This document shows, piece by piece, positions 19,303-26,879 of a stretch of 64,000 bases of DNA. Origin of the DNA: Allgaiera indica (GTDB taxonomy: Bacteria > Pseudomonadota > Alphaproteobacteria > Rhodobacterales > Rhodobacteraceae); NCBI RefSeq assembly GCF_900106675.1, contig NZ_FNOB01000002.1, positions 248,001-312,000 on the forward strand, in the 5' to 3' direction. The notes under the pieces were generated by a model, which saw nothing but the letters and a program-made list of their open reading frames with translations, was not told where the DNA came from and ran no database searches. A program made the translations under genes and the position numbers. Each line of letters opens with the position of its first letter. Positions within the stretch are counted from its first letter, which is position 1.

Positions 19303-20150
19303 AGCGCCCCATTCGCCCGCTGCTTGCCGCATCCCTGTTGACGGCGCTTGCCGCGGTGCCGGCGGGCGCCGACGGCTGGGCCGGCTTCTACACGCCGACC
19401 GAACGGCCCGACCCGCCCGCCGCGGTTTCCGCCGCACCCGGATCCCCGGCCGGGCGGCGGGCGCGGCCGGTGGTGTCGGCCGACGCCTGCCTTTCCGCGA
19501 TCATGTCGGCCCAGGCGCGCTATGACATCCCCGGCAACCTGCTGCTGGCAGTGGGCCTGCAGGAAGCGGGGCTGAAGCGCGGCGGCAGGCTGACGGTCTG
19601 GCCCTGGACGGTGAACGCGGCCGGCGACGGGCGGATGTTCGACACCGCGGACCGCGCCAAGGCCTGGGTGCGCGCGCGCCAGGCCGCGGGGGTGACATCG
19701 ATCGACGTCGGCTGCATGCAGGTGAACCTGCGCTGGCACCCCGACGCCTTCACCAGCCTCGATCAGGCCTTCGACCCGGCGGCCAATGTCGATTACGCGG
19801 CGCGCTTCCTGCGCGACCTTCACGCGCGCACCGGCAACTGGCTGAAGGCCGCCGGTTCCTACCATTCGCTGAACGACAAGGCACGCAACCGCTACCTTGC
19901 GTCGCTGAGCCGCAACATCGAGGTCGCCAATGCCCGCGCCCCGGGCCTGGCCGACCGGCTGGGCGCGCGGGTCCTGACCGCTTCGGCCGCCGCGCCGCCC
20001 GCCGCCGCGCCGCAACCTGCCGCGCCCGAGCCCCAACCCGGCATCGGCTGGTGGGCCGCACTGTCCGGCGGCGCCGACGCGCCACGCGTGTCGATCTATT
20101 CCACCCACGCCCTGCAACCCGTGCTGCCCAACTTCCGGCAGGAGTTCTAA
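19299..20150 (+). CDS. sltF: Flagellar lytic transglycosylase SltF-like
   Basis: Periplasmic muramidase of 283 residues that should open peptidoglycan for the rod. A signal peptide occupies residues 1-25 (LLAASLLTALAAVPAGADG). The catalytic domain has AIMSAQARYDIPGNLLLAVGLQEAG near residue 65, with a catalytic Glu as in GLQE, then SIDVGCMQVNLRWH, NVDYAARFLRDL and AAGSYHS, all typical of Slt family 1. A Pro/Ala tail follows. In Rhodobacter sphaeroides a separate SltF serves this role because FlgJ lacks the muramidase domain. The short FlgJ at 36138 fits the same arrangement. Confidence 0.85.
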   Translation: MKRPIRPLLAASLLTALAAVPAGADGWAGFYTPTERPDPPAAVSAAPGSPAGRRARPVVSADACLSAIMSAQARYDIPGNLLLAVGLQEAGLKRGGRLTVWPWTVNAAGDGRMFDTADRAKAWVRARQAAGVTSIDVGCMQVNLRWHPDAFTSLDQAFDPAANVDYAARFLRDLHARTGNWLKAAGSYHSLNDKARNRYLASLSRNIEVANARAPGLADRLGARVLTASAAAPPAAAPQPAAPEPQPGIGWWAALSGGADAPRVSIYSTHALQPVLPNFRQEF

Positions 20151-20154
20151 GCCC

Positions 20155-22242
20155 ATGAGCAGCCAGAGCACCAACCCACCCCTCTGGGCCCGCTGGGGCC
20201 TGCAGAACCGCGACATCGGCTTCGCCTTCGGCGTGATCATGGTGCTGGGGATGCTGTTCGTCCCGCTGCCGCCGATCCTGCTGGATTTCGGGCTGGCGAT
20301 CTCTTTGTCGCTGTCGGTGCTGATCCTGATGGTCGCGCTGTGGATCCCGCGGCCCTTGGATTTCAACTCCTTCCCCACCATCCTGCTGATGGTGACGATG
20401 CTGCGGCTGTCGCTGAACATCTCCTCGACCCGGCTGATCCTGTCGCGCGGCCACACCGGCCCGGACGCCGCCGGCGGCGTGATCGAGGGATTTTCACGCT
20501 TCATCGTCTCGGGCGATTTCGTCATCGGGATCGTGATCTTCGCGATCCTCGTGGTGATCAACTTCGTGGTCATCACCAAGGGCTCGACCCGGATCGCCGA
20601 GGTCTCGGCGCGCTTCTCGCTGGATGCGATGCCCGGCAAGCAGATGGCCATCGACGCCGACCTGGGCGCCGGACTGATCGACGAGACCGAAGCCCGCCGC
20701 CGCCGCAAGGAGCTGGAGGACGAAAGCGGGTTCTTCGGCGCGATGGACGGTGCGTCGAAATTCGTGCGCGGCGATGCGGTGGCCGGGCTGATCATTACCG
20801 GCATCAACATCGTCGGCGGCATCCTGATCGGCGTGGTGCAGCACGGGCTGACCATCAGCCAGGCGATGACCAACTACACCACGCTGACCATCGGCGATGG
20901 GCTTGTCACCCAGATCCCGGCGCTGGTGGTGTCGCTGGCCGCGGGCCTGATCGTGACCAAGGGCGGCACCGTGGGCGCGGCAAACGAGGCCGTACTGGGG
21001 CAGCTGTCGAACTTTCCCAAGGCGCTTTACATGGCGGCAGGGCTGCTCTTGGGCATCGGGCTTCTGCCGGGCTTTCCGACGCTGGTCTTCCTGATGCTGG
21101 CCGCGCTGATGGGGGGTCTGGGCTACACGATGCAAAACCAGGCGCGCGCCCGCTTAGAGGCCGACGCCCGCGCCGAGGCCGACGCCCGCGCCGCCAGTGC
21201 CGAGGGCGAGGAAACCACCCAGGACCTTTTGCATCTGGACGATCTGCGGCTGGAACTGGGCGCCGGGCTGGTGCCGCTGATCTCGTCCATCGACTCGGCG
21301 CTGCCGGGCAAGGTGAAAAGCCTGCGCAACCTGTTCATCAAGGATTTCGGCTTTGTCCTGCCCGCCGTGCGCATCAAGGACAACGCGGGCCTGCCGACCA
21401 ACGGCTACGCGATCCTCGTGCAAGGCGTCGAGGTCGCCAGCGGCGAGGTCCGCCCGACCGCGATGATGGTGCTGAACCCCTCGGGAGAGCCGCTGGAGAT
21501 CCCCGGCGAGGCAACCAAGGAACCCACCTTCGGGCTGTCCGCCCTGTGGATCGATCCGGCCCGGTCCGGCGAGGCCGAGCGTCAGGGCTATACCGTCGTC
21601 GACCCCGAAAGCGTGGTCACCACCCATATGACCGAGGTCATCAAGGAGCACATGCCCGAGCTTCTGACCTATGGCGCCACCCAGGATCTGATCAAGAAGC
21701 TCGACCACGACTATCAGAAGCTGGTCAGCGAAATCACCACGCCGCAGCCAGCGGTGCTGCTGCAACAGGTGCTGCAGGCGCTTCTGGCCGAGCGCGTGTC
21801 GATCCGCAATCTGCCGCTGATCGTCGAGGCGGTGGCCGAGGTCAGCGCGCGCAGCCAGAACGTGGCGATGATCGCCGATCACGTGCGCGCGCGGCTGGCC
21901 AACCAGATCTGCAAGGCATTGACGGATCCGGCAGGCTTCGTGCCGGTGCTGGTGATGTCGGCGGCCTGGGAAAACGAATTCACCGAGGCCGTGCGGATCA
22001 ACAACGGCGAGCGCAACCTTCTGATGTCGCCGCAAAGGGTGCAGGAATTCGTGATGGATGCGCGCAAGCTGATCCAGCAATTCGCGGCACGCGACGAATG
22101 GCCGGCGATCATGGTCAGCCCCGAGGTGCGCCACTTCGTGCGCTCGATGCTGGAACGTGTCAGCCCGATGACCCAGGTGATTTCCCACAACGAGATCCAC
22201 CGCAAGGCCGCGCTGCGCACCCTTGGCACGATCGGGGAGTGA
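20155..22242 (+). CDS. flhA: Flagellar export gate protein FlhA
   Basis: Large export gate subunit of 695 residues. About eight transmembrane helices occupy the first 320 residues, starting with IGFAFGVIMVLGMLFVPL. The FHIPEP-family signature is intact near residues 143-165 (RIAEVSARFSLDAMPGKQM, AIDADLGAGLID). The cytoplasmic nonamer-forming domain begins around residue 350 (KSLRNLFIKDFGFVLPAVRI) and shows EVVAEVSARSQNV-type conserved helices. It follows the sltF stop by 4 bp. Length is normal. Confidence 0.97.
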   Translation: MSSQSTNPPLWARWGLQNRDIGFAFGVIMVLGMLFVPLPPILLDFGLAISLSLSVLILMVALWIPRPLDFNSFPTILLMVTMLRLSLNISSTRLILSRGHTGPDAAGGVIEGFSRFIVSGDFVIGIVIFAILVVINFVVITKGSTRIAEVSARFSLDAMPGKQMAIDADLGAGLIDETEARRRRKELEDESGFFGAMDGASKFVRGDAVAGLIITGINIVGGILIGVVQHGLTISQAMTNYTTLTIGDGLVTQIPALVVSLAAGLIVTKGGTVGAANEAVLGQLSNFPKALYMAAGLLLGIGLLPGFPTLVFLMLAALMGGLGYTMQNQARARLEADARAEADARAASAEGEETTQDLLHLDDLRLELGAGLVPLISSIDSALPGKVKSLRNLFIKDFGFVLPAVRIKDNAGLPTNGYAILVQGVEVASGEVRPTAMMVLNPSGEPLEIPGEATKEPTFGLSALWIDPARSGEAERQGYTVVDPESVVTTHMTEVIKEHMPELLTYGATQDLIKKLDHDYQKLVSEITTPQPAVLLQQVLQALLAERVSIRNLPLIVEAVAEVSARSQNVAMIADHVRARLANQICKALTDPAGFVPVLVMSAAWENEFTEAVRINNGERNLLMSPQRVQEFVMDARKLIQQFAARDEWPAIMVSPEVRHFVRSMLERVSPMTQVISHNEIHRKAALRTLGTIGE

Positions 22243-22246
22243 CGCG

Positions 22247-23014
22247 ATGGGGCCGGGTTACGGGCTGGAGGCCTTCGTCAGCGGCCAGGTGATGGGCTTC
22301 CTGCTGGTCGTCGCGCGGCTGGGCAGCGCGCTGGTCTTCATGCCGGGCTTCGGCGAAAGCTATGTCTTCGCGCGGGCCCGGCTGGCGCTGGCGCTGGTGA
22401 TCTGCCTGGCGCTTTATCCCGCGACGCCGGTGCCGCCGATCCCGGCGGGCGATCTGGCGATGGTGGCGCGGTTGATGGCGGCCGAGGTGACGGTGGGGCT
22501 GTGGATCGGGCTGGCGGCGCGGGCGATCTTTACCGCGCTGGAATTCGCCGGCGCCCAGATCGGCCAGGTGTCGGGGCTGGCCAATGCCTTCGGGCCCAGC
22601 CTGGGCAGCTTCCAGGGCGCCACGATGGTGGCCACCTTCCTGCTGGTCGGCGGGCTGGCGGCGATGTTCGCCACCAACACTCATTACGTCATCATCCGGG
22701 CGCTGCTGTATTCCTACCAGGTGTTTCCCTTCGGCCAGCCGATCCTGGGCGACATGGCCAGCCAGATGGTGAAGGCCGTGCAGGCGAGCTTTTACATCGG
22801 GCTGACGCTGGCGGCGCCGTTTCTGGTGATGGGGATGATCCTGAACCTGGGCCTGGGGCTGGCGAACCGGATGATGCCCAACCTGCCGGTGTTCTTCGTC
22901 GCCGGATCGGTGCTGATCGGCGCGGGCTTTCTGATCCTTGCCGTCGCCGTGCCGTCGATGCTGCACACCTTCATGGACCGCTTCTCGCAGTGGTTCGGAA
23001 GCTTCGTCTTCTAG
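22247..23014 (+). CDS. fliR: Flagellar export gate protein FliR
   Basis: Inner-membrane subunit of the FliPQR pore, 255 residues, with about six hydrophobic segments. These include MGFLLVVARLGSALVFMPGF near the N-terminus and AEVTVGLWIGLAARAIFTAL, typical of the FliR/SctT family. Also visible are GAQIGQVSGLANAFGPSLG and a C-terminal FFVAGSVLIGAGFLILAVAVP segment. It starts 4 bp after the flhA stop and is followed 12 bp later by flhB, the usual order in this operon type. Confidence 0.94.
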   Translation: MGPGYGLEAFVSGQVMGFLLVVARLGSALVFMPGFGESYVFARARLALALVICLALYPATPVPPIPAGDLAMVARLMAAEVTVGLWIGLAARAIFTALEFAGAQIGQVSGLANAFGPSLGSFQGATMVATFLLVGGLAAMFATNTHYVIIRALLYSYQVFPFGQPILGDMASQMVKAVQASFYIGLTLAAPFLVMGMILNLGLGLANRMMPNLPVFFVAGSVLIGAGFLILAVAVPSMLHTFMDRFSQWFGSFVF

Positions 23015-23026
23015 GGGCGCGCGCGA

Positions 23027-24154
23027 ATGGCCGACGAAAACGACGACAAGAGTTCCAAGACAGAGCAGCCGACCGAGAAGAAGCTGCGCGATGCGCGCAA
23101 GCAGGGCGATGTGCCGTCCTCGCGCGAGCCGGGCGCACTGATGGCGTTCTTCGCGCTGTTGCTGATCGTCGTGCTGGCGCTGCCGCAGATCGCGGGGCCG
23201 CTGGCCGGCGCGCTGTCGGGGGCTTTCGCGGCCGCCGGTCAGGTGCAGGTGGGCACCGGCCAGGCGGGGCTGTCGGACGTGGGCCACATCCTGCACGATC
23301 TGGCACTGTCGCTGGCGCGCCCGGTGCTGCCGATCCTGGGCGGCATCGCGCTGGCGGCGCTGTTTGGCGTGCTGATCCAGGGCGAGACGGTCGTGGCCGT
23401 CGATCGCATCCAGCCGAAACCCGACAAGATCTCTCCCCTTGCCGGGTTCAAGCGCCTCTTCGCCCCGACGGCCTTCGTCGAGTTCCTCAAGAGCGTGGCC
23501 AAGGTGCTGGTGATCGGCATGCTGGCGATCTGGTTCACCCGCGACGCGGTCACCGACATCTGGCAAGGCCCCGGCCTGCAGCCCGAGGCCCTGCCCGCCT
23601 ATATCGGCCATTTCGCGGCACTTCTGCTGGCCGCCGCCTGCGCCTTCCTGCTGCCCGTTGCGCTGGCCGATATCATCTGGAAGCGGCTGTCGTGGCTGAA
23701 GAAGCAGCGCATGACGCTGAAGGAGTTGCGCGACGAGCACAAGGAACAGGAGGGCGATCCGCTGCTCAAGGGAAAGCGCCAGCAGATCCAGCGCAAACGG
23801 GCCCGCCAGCGCGCCGCGCAGGCGGTGCCCACGGCCAGCGTGATCCTGACCAACCCGACCCATTTCGCCGTGGCATTGCGCTATGAGATGGGCCGCGACA
23901 CGGCCCCTGTCTGCGTCGCCAAGGGCACTGATCTGATGGCCCGCCACATCCGCGAACTGGCCCGGGCCCACGACGTGCCGGTGATCGAAAACAAGCCGCT
24001 TGCGCGCCTGCTGCACGCCAAGGTCGAGATCGATGAGGCCGTGCCGGTCGAACATTGGCAGGCGGTGGCCGAGATCATCGGCTATGTGCTGGACCTGCGC
24101 CGCAACATCCGCCGCAAGCCGCCCGAGGGATCGGAGCTGCGGCTGCCGGAATAG
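23027..24154 (+). CDS. flhB: Flagellar export switch protein FlhB
   Basis: Export gate protein of 375 residues that switches substrate specificity from rod/hook to filament. The N-terminus is the usual charged KTEQPTEKKLRDARKQGDVP. Four transmembrane helices follow. The cytoplasmic domain contains the autocleavage motif NPTH in ILTNPTHFAVALRYE near residue 275, so self-cleavage should occur. FliK encoded at 48869 is its expected partner. It is the last gene of the operon and converges on the MotE-like gene with about 46 bp between stops. Confidence 0.96.
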   Translation: MADENDDKSSKTEQPTEKKLRDARKQGDVPSSREPGALMAFFALLLIVVLALPQIAGPLAGALSGAFAAAGQVQVGTGQAGLSDVGHILHDLALSLARPVLPILGGIALAALFGVLIQGETVVAVDRIQPKPDKISPLAGFKRLFAPTAFVEFLKSVAKVLVIGMLAIWFTRDAVTDIWQGPGLQPEALPAYIGHFAALLLAAACAFLLPVALADIIWKRLSWLKKQRMTLKELRDEHKEQEGDPLLKGKRQQIQRKRARQRAAQAVPTASVILTNPTHFAVALRYEMGRDTAPVCVAKGTDLMARHIRELARAHDVPVIENKPLARLLHAKVEIDEAVPVEHWQAVAEIIGYVLDLRRNIRRKPPEGSELRLPE

Positions 24155-24200
24155 CCGCCCACCGTCAACGACGGGCCCGGCGCGGCGCGCGGCCGTGCGA

Positions 24201-24887
24201 TCAGTCGTTCAGCTTGACCCGCACGACATTCTGGTCTCCCGGCAGTTTCGCGCGTTCCAGAATGATCTTCGACACCGCGCGCACCCGGTCGGGCGCCATC
24301 TGGGCCATGATCGGCGCGGCCTTGCGTTCGTTCATCGTCGACAGGACCATCACGGTCACTTCAAGATCCGAACTGTTCAAAATCGCGGCGGCATCTTGCG
24401 GCTTCATCGTCTGATATAGCTTCACCAGCCGCTCCAGATCGGCGTCATGCGCCGCGGTTGCCTTCTTCAGCAGCCCCGCGACCTCTGCCTTCAGCGCCTT
24501 CAGGCGCTGGGTCTCGGTATCAACCCCCTGACGCGCGAGAGAAAGCTTCGCCTCGCGGGCGGCCAGCGCTGCCTTCTGGCGGTCGATCAGCGCGCGCTCT
24601 TGCTGAAAGGATTGCAAGATCTCCTCGGGCGTCTGGCACTTCGCCGGCGCCGAAGGTGCCACGGCCGTCGCGGCGGGAACCACGGCCTCTGCCTTGGCTG
24701 GCTGCCCCCCCGCCTTGGCCGCCGCAGCAGCCGGGGCGGGGGCCGAAGCAGGGGCCGAGGCCGCGGCCAGGATCAGCCGCGCCGGTGCCGTGTCTTGCCG
24801 TGCGATGGGCAGGCTGGTCGCGGCTTTCGCGGCCCCCGCCACCGCCAACAGGCCGATCATCAGCTTGAAGGGCGTGACCGTCACCAT
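24201..24887 (-). CDS. MotE-like periplasmic flagellar protein
   Basis: Protein of 228 residues with an N-terminal signal or membrane segment, an Ala/Pro-rich linker (about 40-85), a coiled coil (about 90-150; FQQERALIDRQKAALAAREAKL) and a C-terminal MgtE-N/FliG-middle-like domain with VKLYQTMKPQDAAAILNSSDLEV. In rhizobia MotE acts as a chaperone for periplasmic MotC, but related genes across alphaproteobacteria are less studied. It overlaps the upstream DUF6468 gene by 7 bp and ends the fliL-fliM-DUF6468-motE operon. Flagellar function is therefore likely, while its exact partner is unknown. Confidence 0.75.
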   Translation of the reverse strand: MVTVTPFKLMIGLLAVAGAAKAATSLPIARQDTAPARLILAAASAPASAPAPAAAAAKAGGQPAKAEAVVPAATAVAPSAPAKCQTPEEILQSFQQERALIDRQKAALAAREAKLSLARQGVDTETQRLKALKAEVAGLLKKATAAHDADLERLVKLYQTMKPQDAAAILNSSDLEVTVMVLSTMNERKAAPIMAQMAPDRVRAVSKIILERAKLPGDQNVVRVKLND

Positions 24888-25270
24888 TGCCCTGCGGCCT
24901 CGCCGCGCGCGGTGCGGCTGCGCTCGAAAAAGCTTTTGACCAGGTCGGATTTGCCGGTCAGCCGGGTCATCCCCGCGACCGGACGCCGGCGCACGGATGA
25001 AAACGAGACCGGCGCCACCGCGTCACGCAGCGCCGCGGCTTCGGCGACGGTGGCTTCGGCGGCGCCGCGCAGGGCCTCGTCGGTGGCGCCCTTCAACTCG
25101 GCCACCGATTGTTCCGACTTGTCCACCGCCGCGGAAAACGCAGCCACCATCGGCCCCAGTTCCTGCAACGCGTCCATCAGCCGTGCCACCCGGCGCGACA
25201 ACAGCATCGCATAGCCCATCACACCGGCCAGCAGGACAAGGATCAAGAGGTTAGTCGCCAAGGAGATCAT
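24881..25270 (-). CDS. DUF6468-type single-pass membrane protein, flagellar operon
   Basis: Bitopic protein of 129 residues. One transmembrane helix lies at the extreme N-terminus (residues 3-24, SLATNLLILVLLAGVMGYAM). A predicted cytoplasmic helical part follows (ALQELGPMVAAFSAAVDKSEQSV), then a variable C-terminus. It overlaps fliM by 20 bp and the MotE-like gene by 7 bp. The position directly after fliL-fliM corresponds to that of the flagellar-positioning gene pflI in Caulobacter, so a role in flagellum placement or motor function is a reasonable guess. Similarity to PflI itself was not established. Confidence 0.65.
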   Translation of the reverse strand: MISLATNLLILVLLAGVMGYAMLLSRRVARLMDALQELGPMVAAFSAAVDKSEQSVAELKGATDEALRGAAEATVAEAAALRDAVAPVSFSSVRRRPVAGMTRLTGKSDLVKSFFERSRTARGEAAGQW

Positions 25271-26195
25271 AGTTCAATCCTTCCCGTCCATGAAGATCTT
25301 CGGTTACCCGCACCGCGGCCGACCCGTTCTGCCGCTTGCCCATGACGCCCTGGAACATCTCGATCCCGGCGCATAGCATCGTCACCGGCTGGTCGTCCGA
25401 CAGCCGCAGGTCGATCGTGTCGCCGACCTTCCAGCCCAGCACCTCGGCCATCGGAAAGCTGCGTTCGTGCAACTGCGCGGTCAGGCTGATTGTGGAATGT
25501 TCGATCCGGTCGGTGAAATGGCTACGCCAGGCGTCATCGCCGCCCAGGCGCTCGCCATAGAACACCTTGGTCAGCTTGCGCTTGACCGGGTCCAGCGTGC
25601 CATAGGGCAGCACCAGCGCGATCTTGCCGCGGCTGGCCTCGAACACCACGTCGATCTGCATCAGCACCGCCGGGCTGGAGGGCTGGGCGATGATCGCGAA
25701 TTGCGGGTTCACCTCCATCCGCTCTACCTTCAGCTCGACCTCGGCGACCTGATGCAGCGCCTCGGCCAGATCCTTCAGCACCACTTCGGCAAGCCGCTGG
25801 CCCATGCGGCGCTCGATCGAGGTGAAGCCGCGCTCGACCGGGCGCGAGGTGATGCGCTCGGCCCGCCCGCCCAGCATCAATTCCAGCGCCGAAAAGACGA
25901 AATCGCCGTCCATCGACACCAGGACATGCCCGCCCCAGGGCGTCGCCTGGCAGACCGCCAGCATCCCGTGCCGTGGCAGCGCGGCCATCGCATCACCGTA
26001 GGAGGCATATCTGAAATCGCGCATCTTGGCCTCGGCCACCGAGGCCGTCAGCGTCTTGAAGGACGAGGTCAAGGACAGCACCATCCGCTCGGCGATCACC
26101 TCGAGCATCGGCAGCGACTCATAGTTCAGCGTCGCGCGCCGGATCAGCTCTTCCTCAAGATGCGCCTCGGCGGTGGAAGGGGCGGTGTCGCTCAT
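25251..26195 (-). CDS. fliM: Flagellar motor switch protein FliM
   Basis: C-ring component of 314 residues. The middle CheC-like domain (about 45-225) has MLVLSLTSSFKTLTAS-type features and GGRAERITSRPVERGFTSIERRMG. The C-terminal SPOA domain (about 235-310) has TAQLHERSFPMAEVLGWKVGDTIDL and pairs with FliN. The N-terminus, up to LNYESLPMLEVIAER, has no LSQxEIDALL-type CheY-binding segment, which is normally at residues 1-16 in FliM. The start at 26195 overlaps fliL by four bases, so the absence is unlikely to be a misplaced start. Confidence 0.9.
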   Translation of the reverse strand: MSDTAPSTAEAHLEEELIRRATLNYESLPMLEVIAERMVLSLTSSFKTLTASVAEAKMRDFRYASYGDAMAALPRHGMLAVCQATPWGGHVLVSMDGDFVFSALELMLGGRAERITSRPVERGFTSIERRMGQRLAEVVLKDLAEALHQVAEVELKVERMEVNPQFAIIAQPSSPAVLMQIDVVFEASRGKIALVLPYGTLDPVKRKLTKVFYGERLGGDDAWRSHFTDRIEHSTISLTAQLHERSFPMAEVLGWKVGDTIDLRLSDDQPVTMLCAGIEMFQGVMGKRQNGSAAVRVTEDLHGREGLNYDLLGD

Positions 26196-26752
26196 TGCAT
26201 CACCAGATCGACGATCAGGAATTCCTGCGGCGCGTCGTTGCCGACCACGGCGCGCGCGCGTTTCAAAAGCTCGGCCTTGAGCAGGAAAAGCCCGTCCGAC
26301 CCGCGCAGATCGGCCTCATGCAACTGGCGCAGATAGGACAGGATTGCCTCGCGCAGATAGGGTTTCTTCTTCTCCATCAACGAGTTGTTCTTCTTGGGGT
26401 CGGCATAGGTCATGTCGAAGCGGATCTTCATCAGCCGTTCGGTCGGCTGGCCGCTGGCCGAACTGCCGGAAACATTCACCACGATATCCTTGAAATCCAG
26501 CGTCCCCGACACCGCCTCATCCGCCGCGGCCGCACCTGCGCCGCCGTGGCCCGCATCGGCCGCGACCTTCGCGCCGGGTCGGCCGGCCTGGTCCGTCGCC
26601 GCAGCGTCGCGCCCCGCAAGACCCAGCCAGGCCCCCCCCGCAAGCGCCACCACGCTCAGCCCCAGCGCCAGCAGGATCAGCCCCCGGCGGCGGCCGAGAA
26701 AGCCGTCTCGACCCTGGGGCTCTTGATCTTCGTTGGCGGCGGCATCAACCAT
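26192..26752 (-). CDS. fliL: Flagellar basal body-associated protein FliL
   Basis: Single-pass membrane protein of 186 residues that surrounds the stator and supports torque. A short cytoplasmic N-terminus is followed by a transmembrane helix (LILLALGLSVVALAGGAWLGL, about 28-48) and an Ala/Gly-rich linker. The FliL domain includes LDFKDIVVNVSG, RLMKIRFDMTY, LREAILSYLRQL and FLIVDLVMQ. The ATG at 26752 gives the normal FliL start. A longer reading to 26815 would enter the divergent fliF promoter. It heads the fliL-fliM-DUF6468-motE operon. A second FliL-like gene lies at 47515. Confidence 0.9.
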   Translation of the reverse strand: MVDAAANEDQEPQGRDGFLGRRRGLILLALGLSVVALAGGAWLGLAGRDAAATDQAGRPGAKVAADAGHGGAGAAAADEAVSGTLDFKDIVVNVSGSSASGQPTERLMKIRFDMTYADPKKNNSLMEKKKPYLREAILSYLRQLHEADLRGSDGLFLLKAELLKRARAVVGNDAPQEFLIVDLVMQ

Positions 26753-26879
26753 GGCTTTGCTTACTGTCCTTACCAATTGACCACAATATTTCCCCCGAAA
26801 GCCAATTCGATGCAAGCATAAACTTAATCTTTACTTTCTTTACAAGGATAGATTATGATGAATTCATGCAGAAGATCCA
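26753..26879. promoter_or_regulatory. Divergent fliL/fliF control region
   Basis: AT-rich 127-bp region between divergent operons. ATGCAAGCATAAACTTAATC (26810-26829) shares a 13-base core, ATGCAAGCATAAA, with the motA upstream region (minus strand 57281-57293). A TTGACC hexamer at 26778 has no well-spaced -10. No exact CtrA box is present. Confidence 0.5.

Noticed and set aside
20340-22292. Forward frame of 650 codons inside flhA
   Set aside because: A high-GC shadow of flhA in another frame, with no recognisable domain.
22160-24055. Reverse frame of 631 codons opposite fliR and flhB
   Set aside because: His/Gln/Arg-rich shadow typical of GC-rich antisense frames; fliR and flhB are clear.
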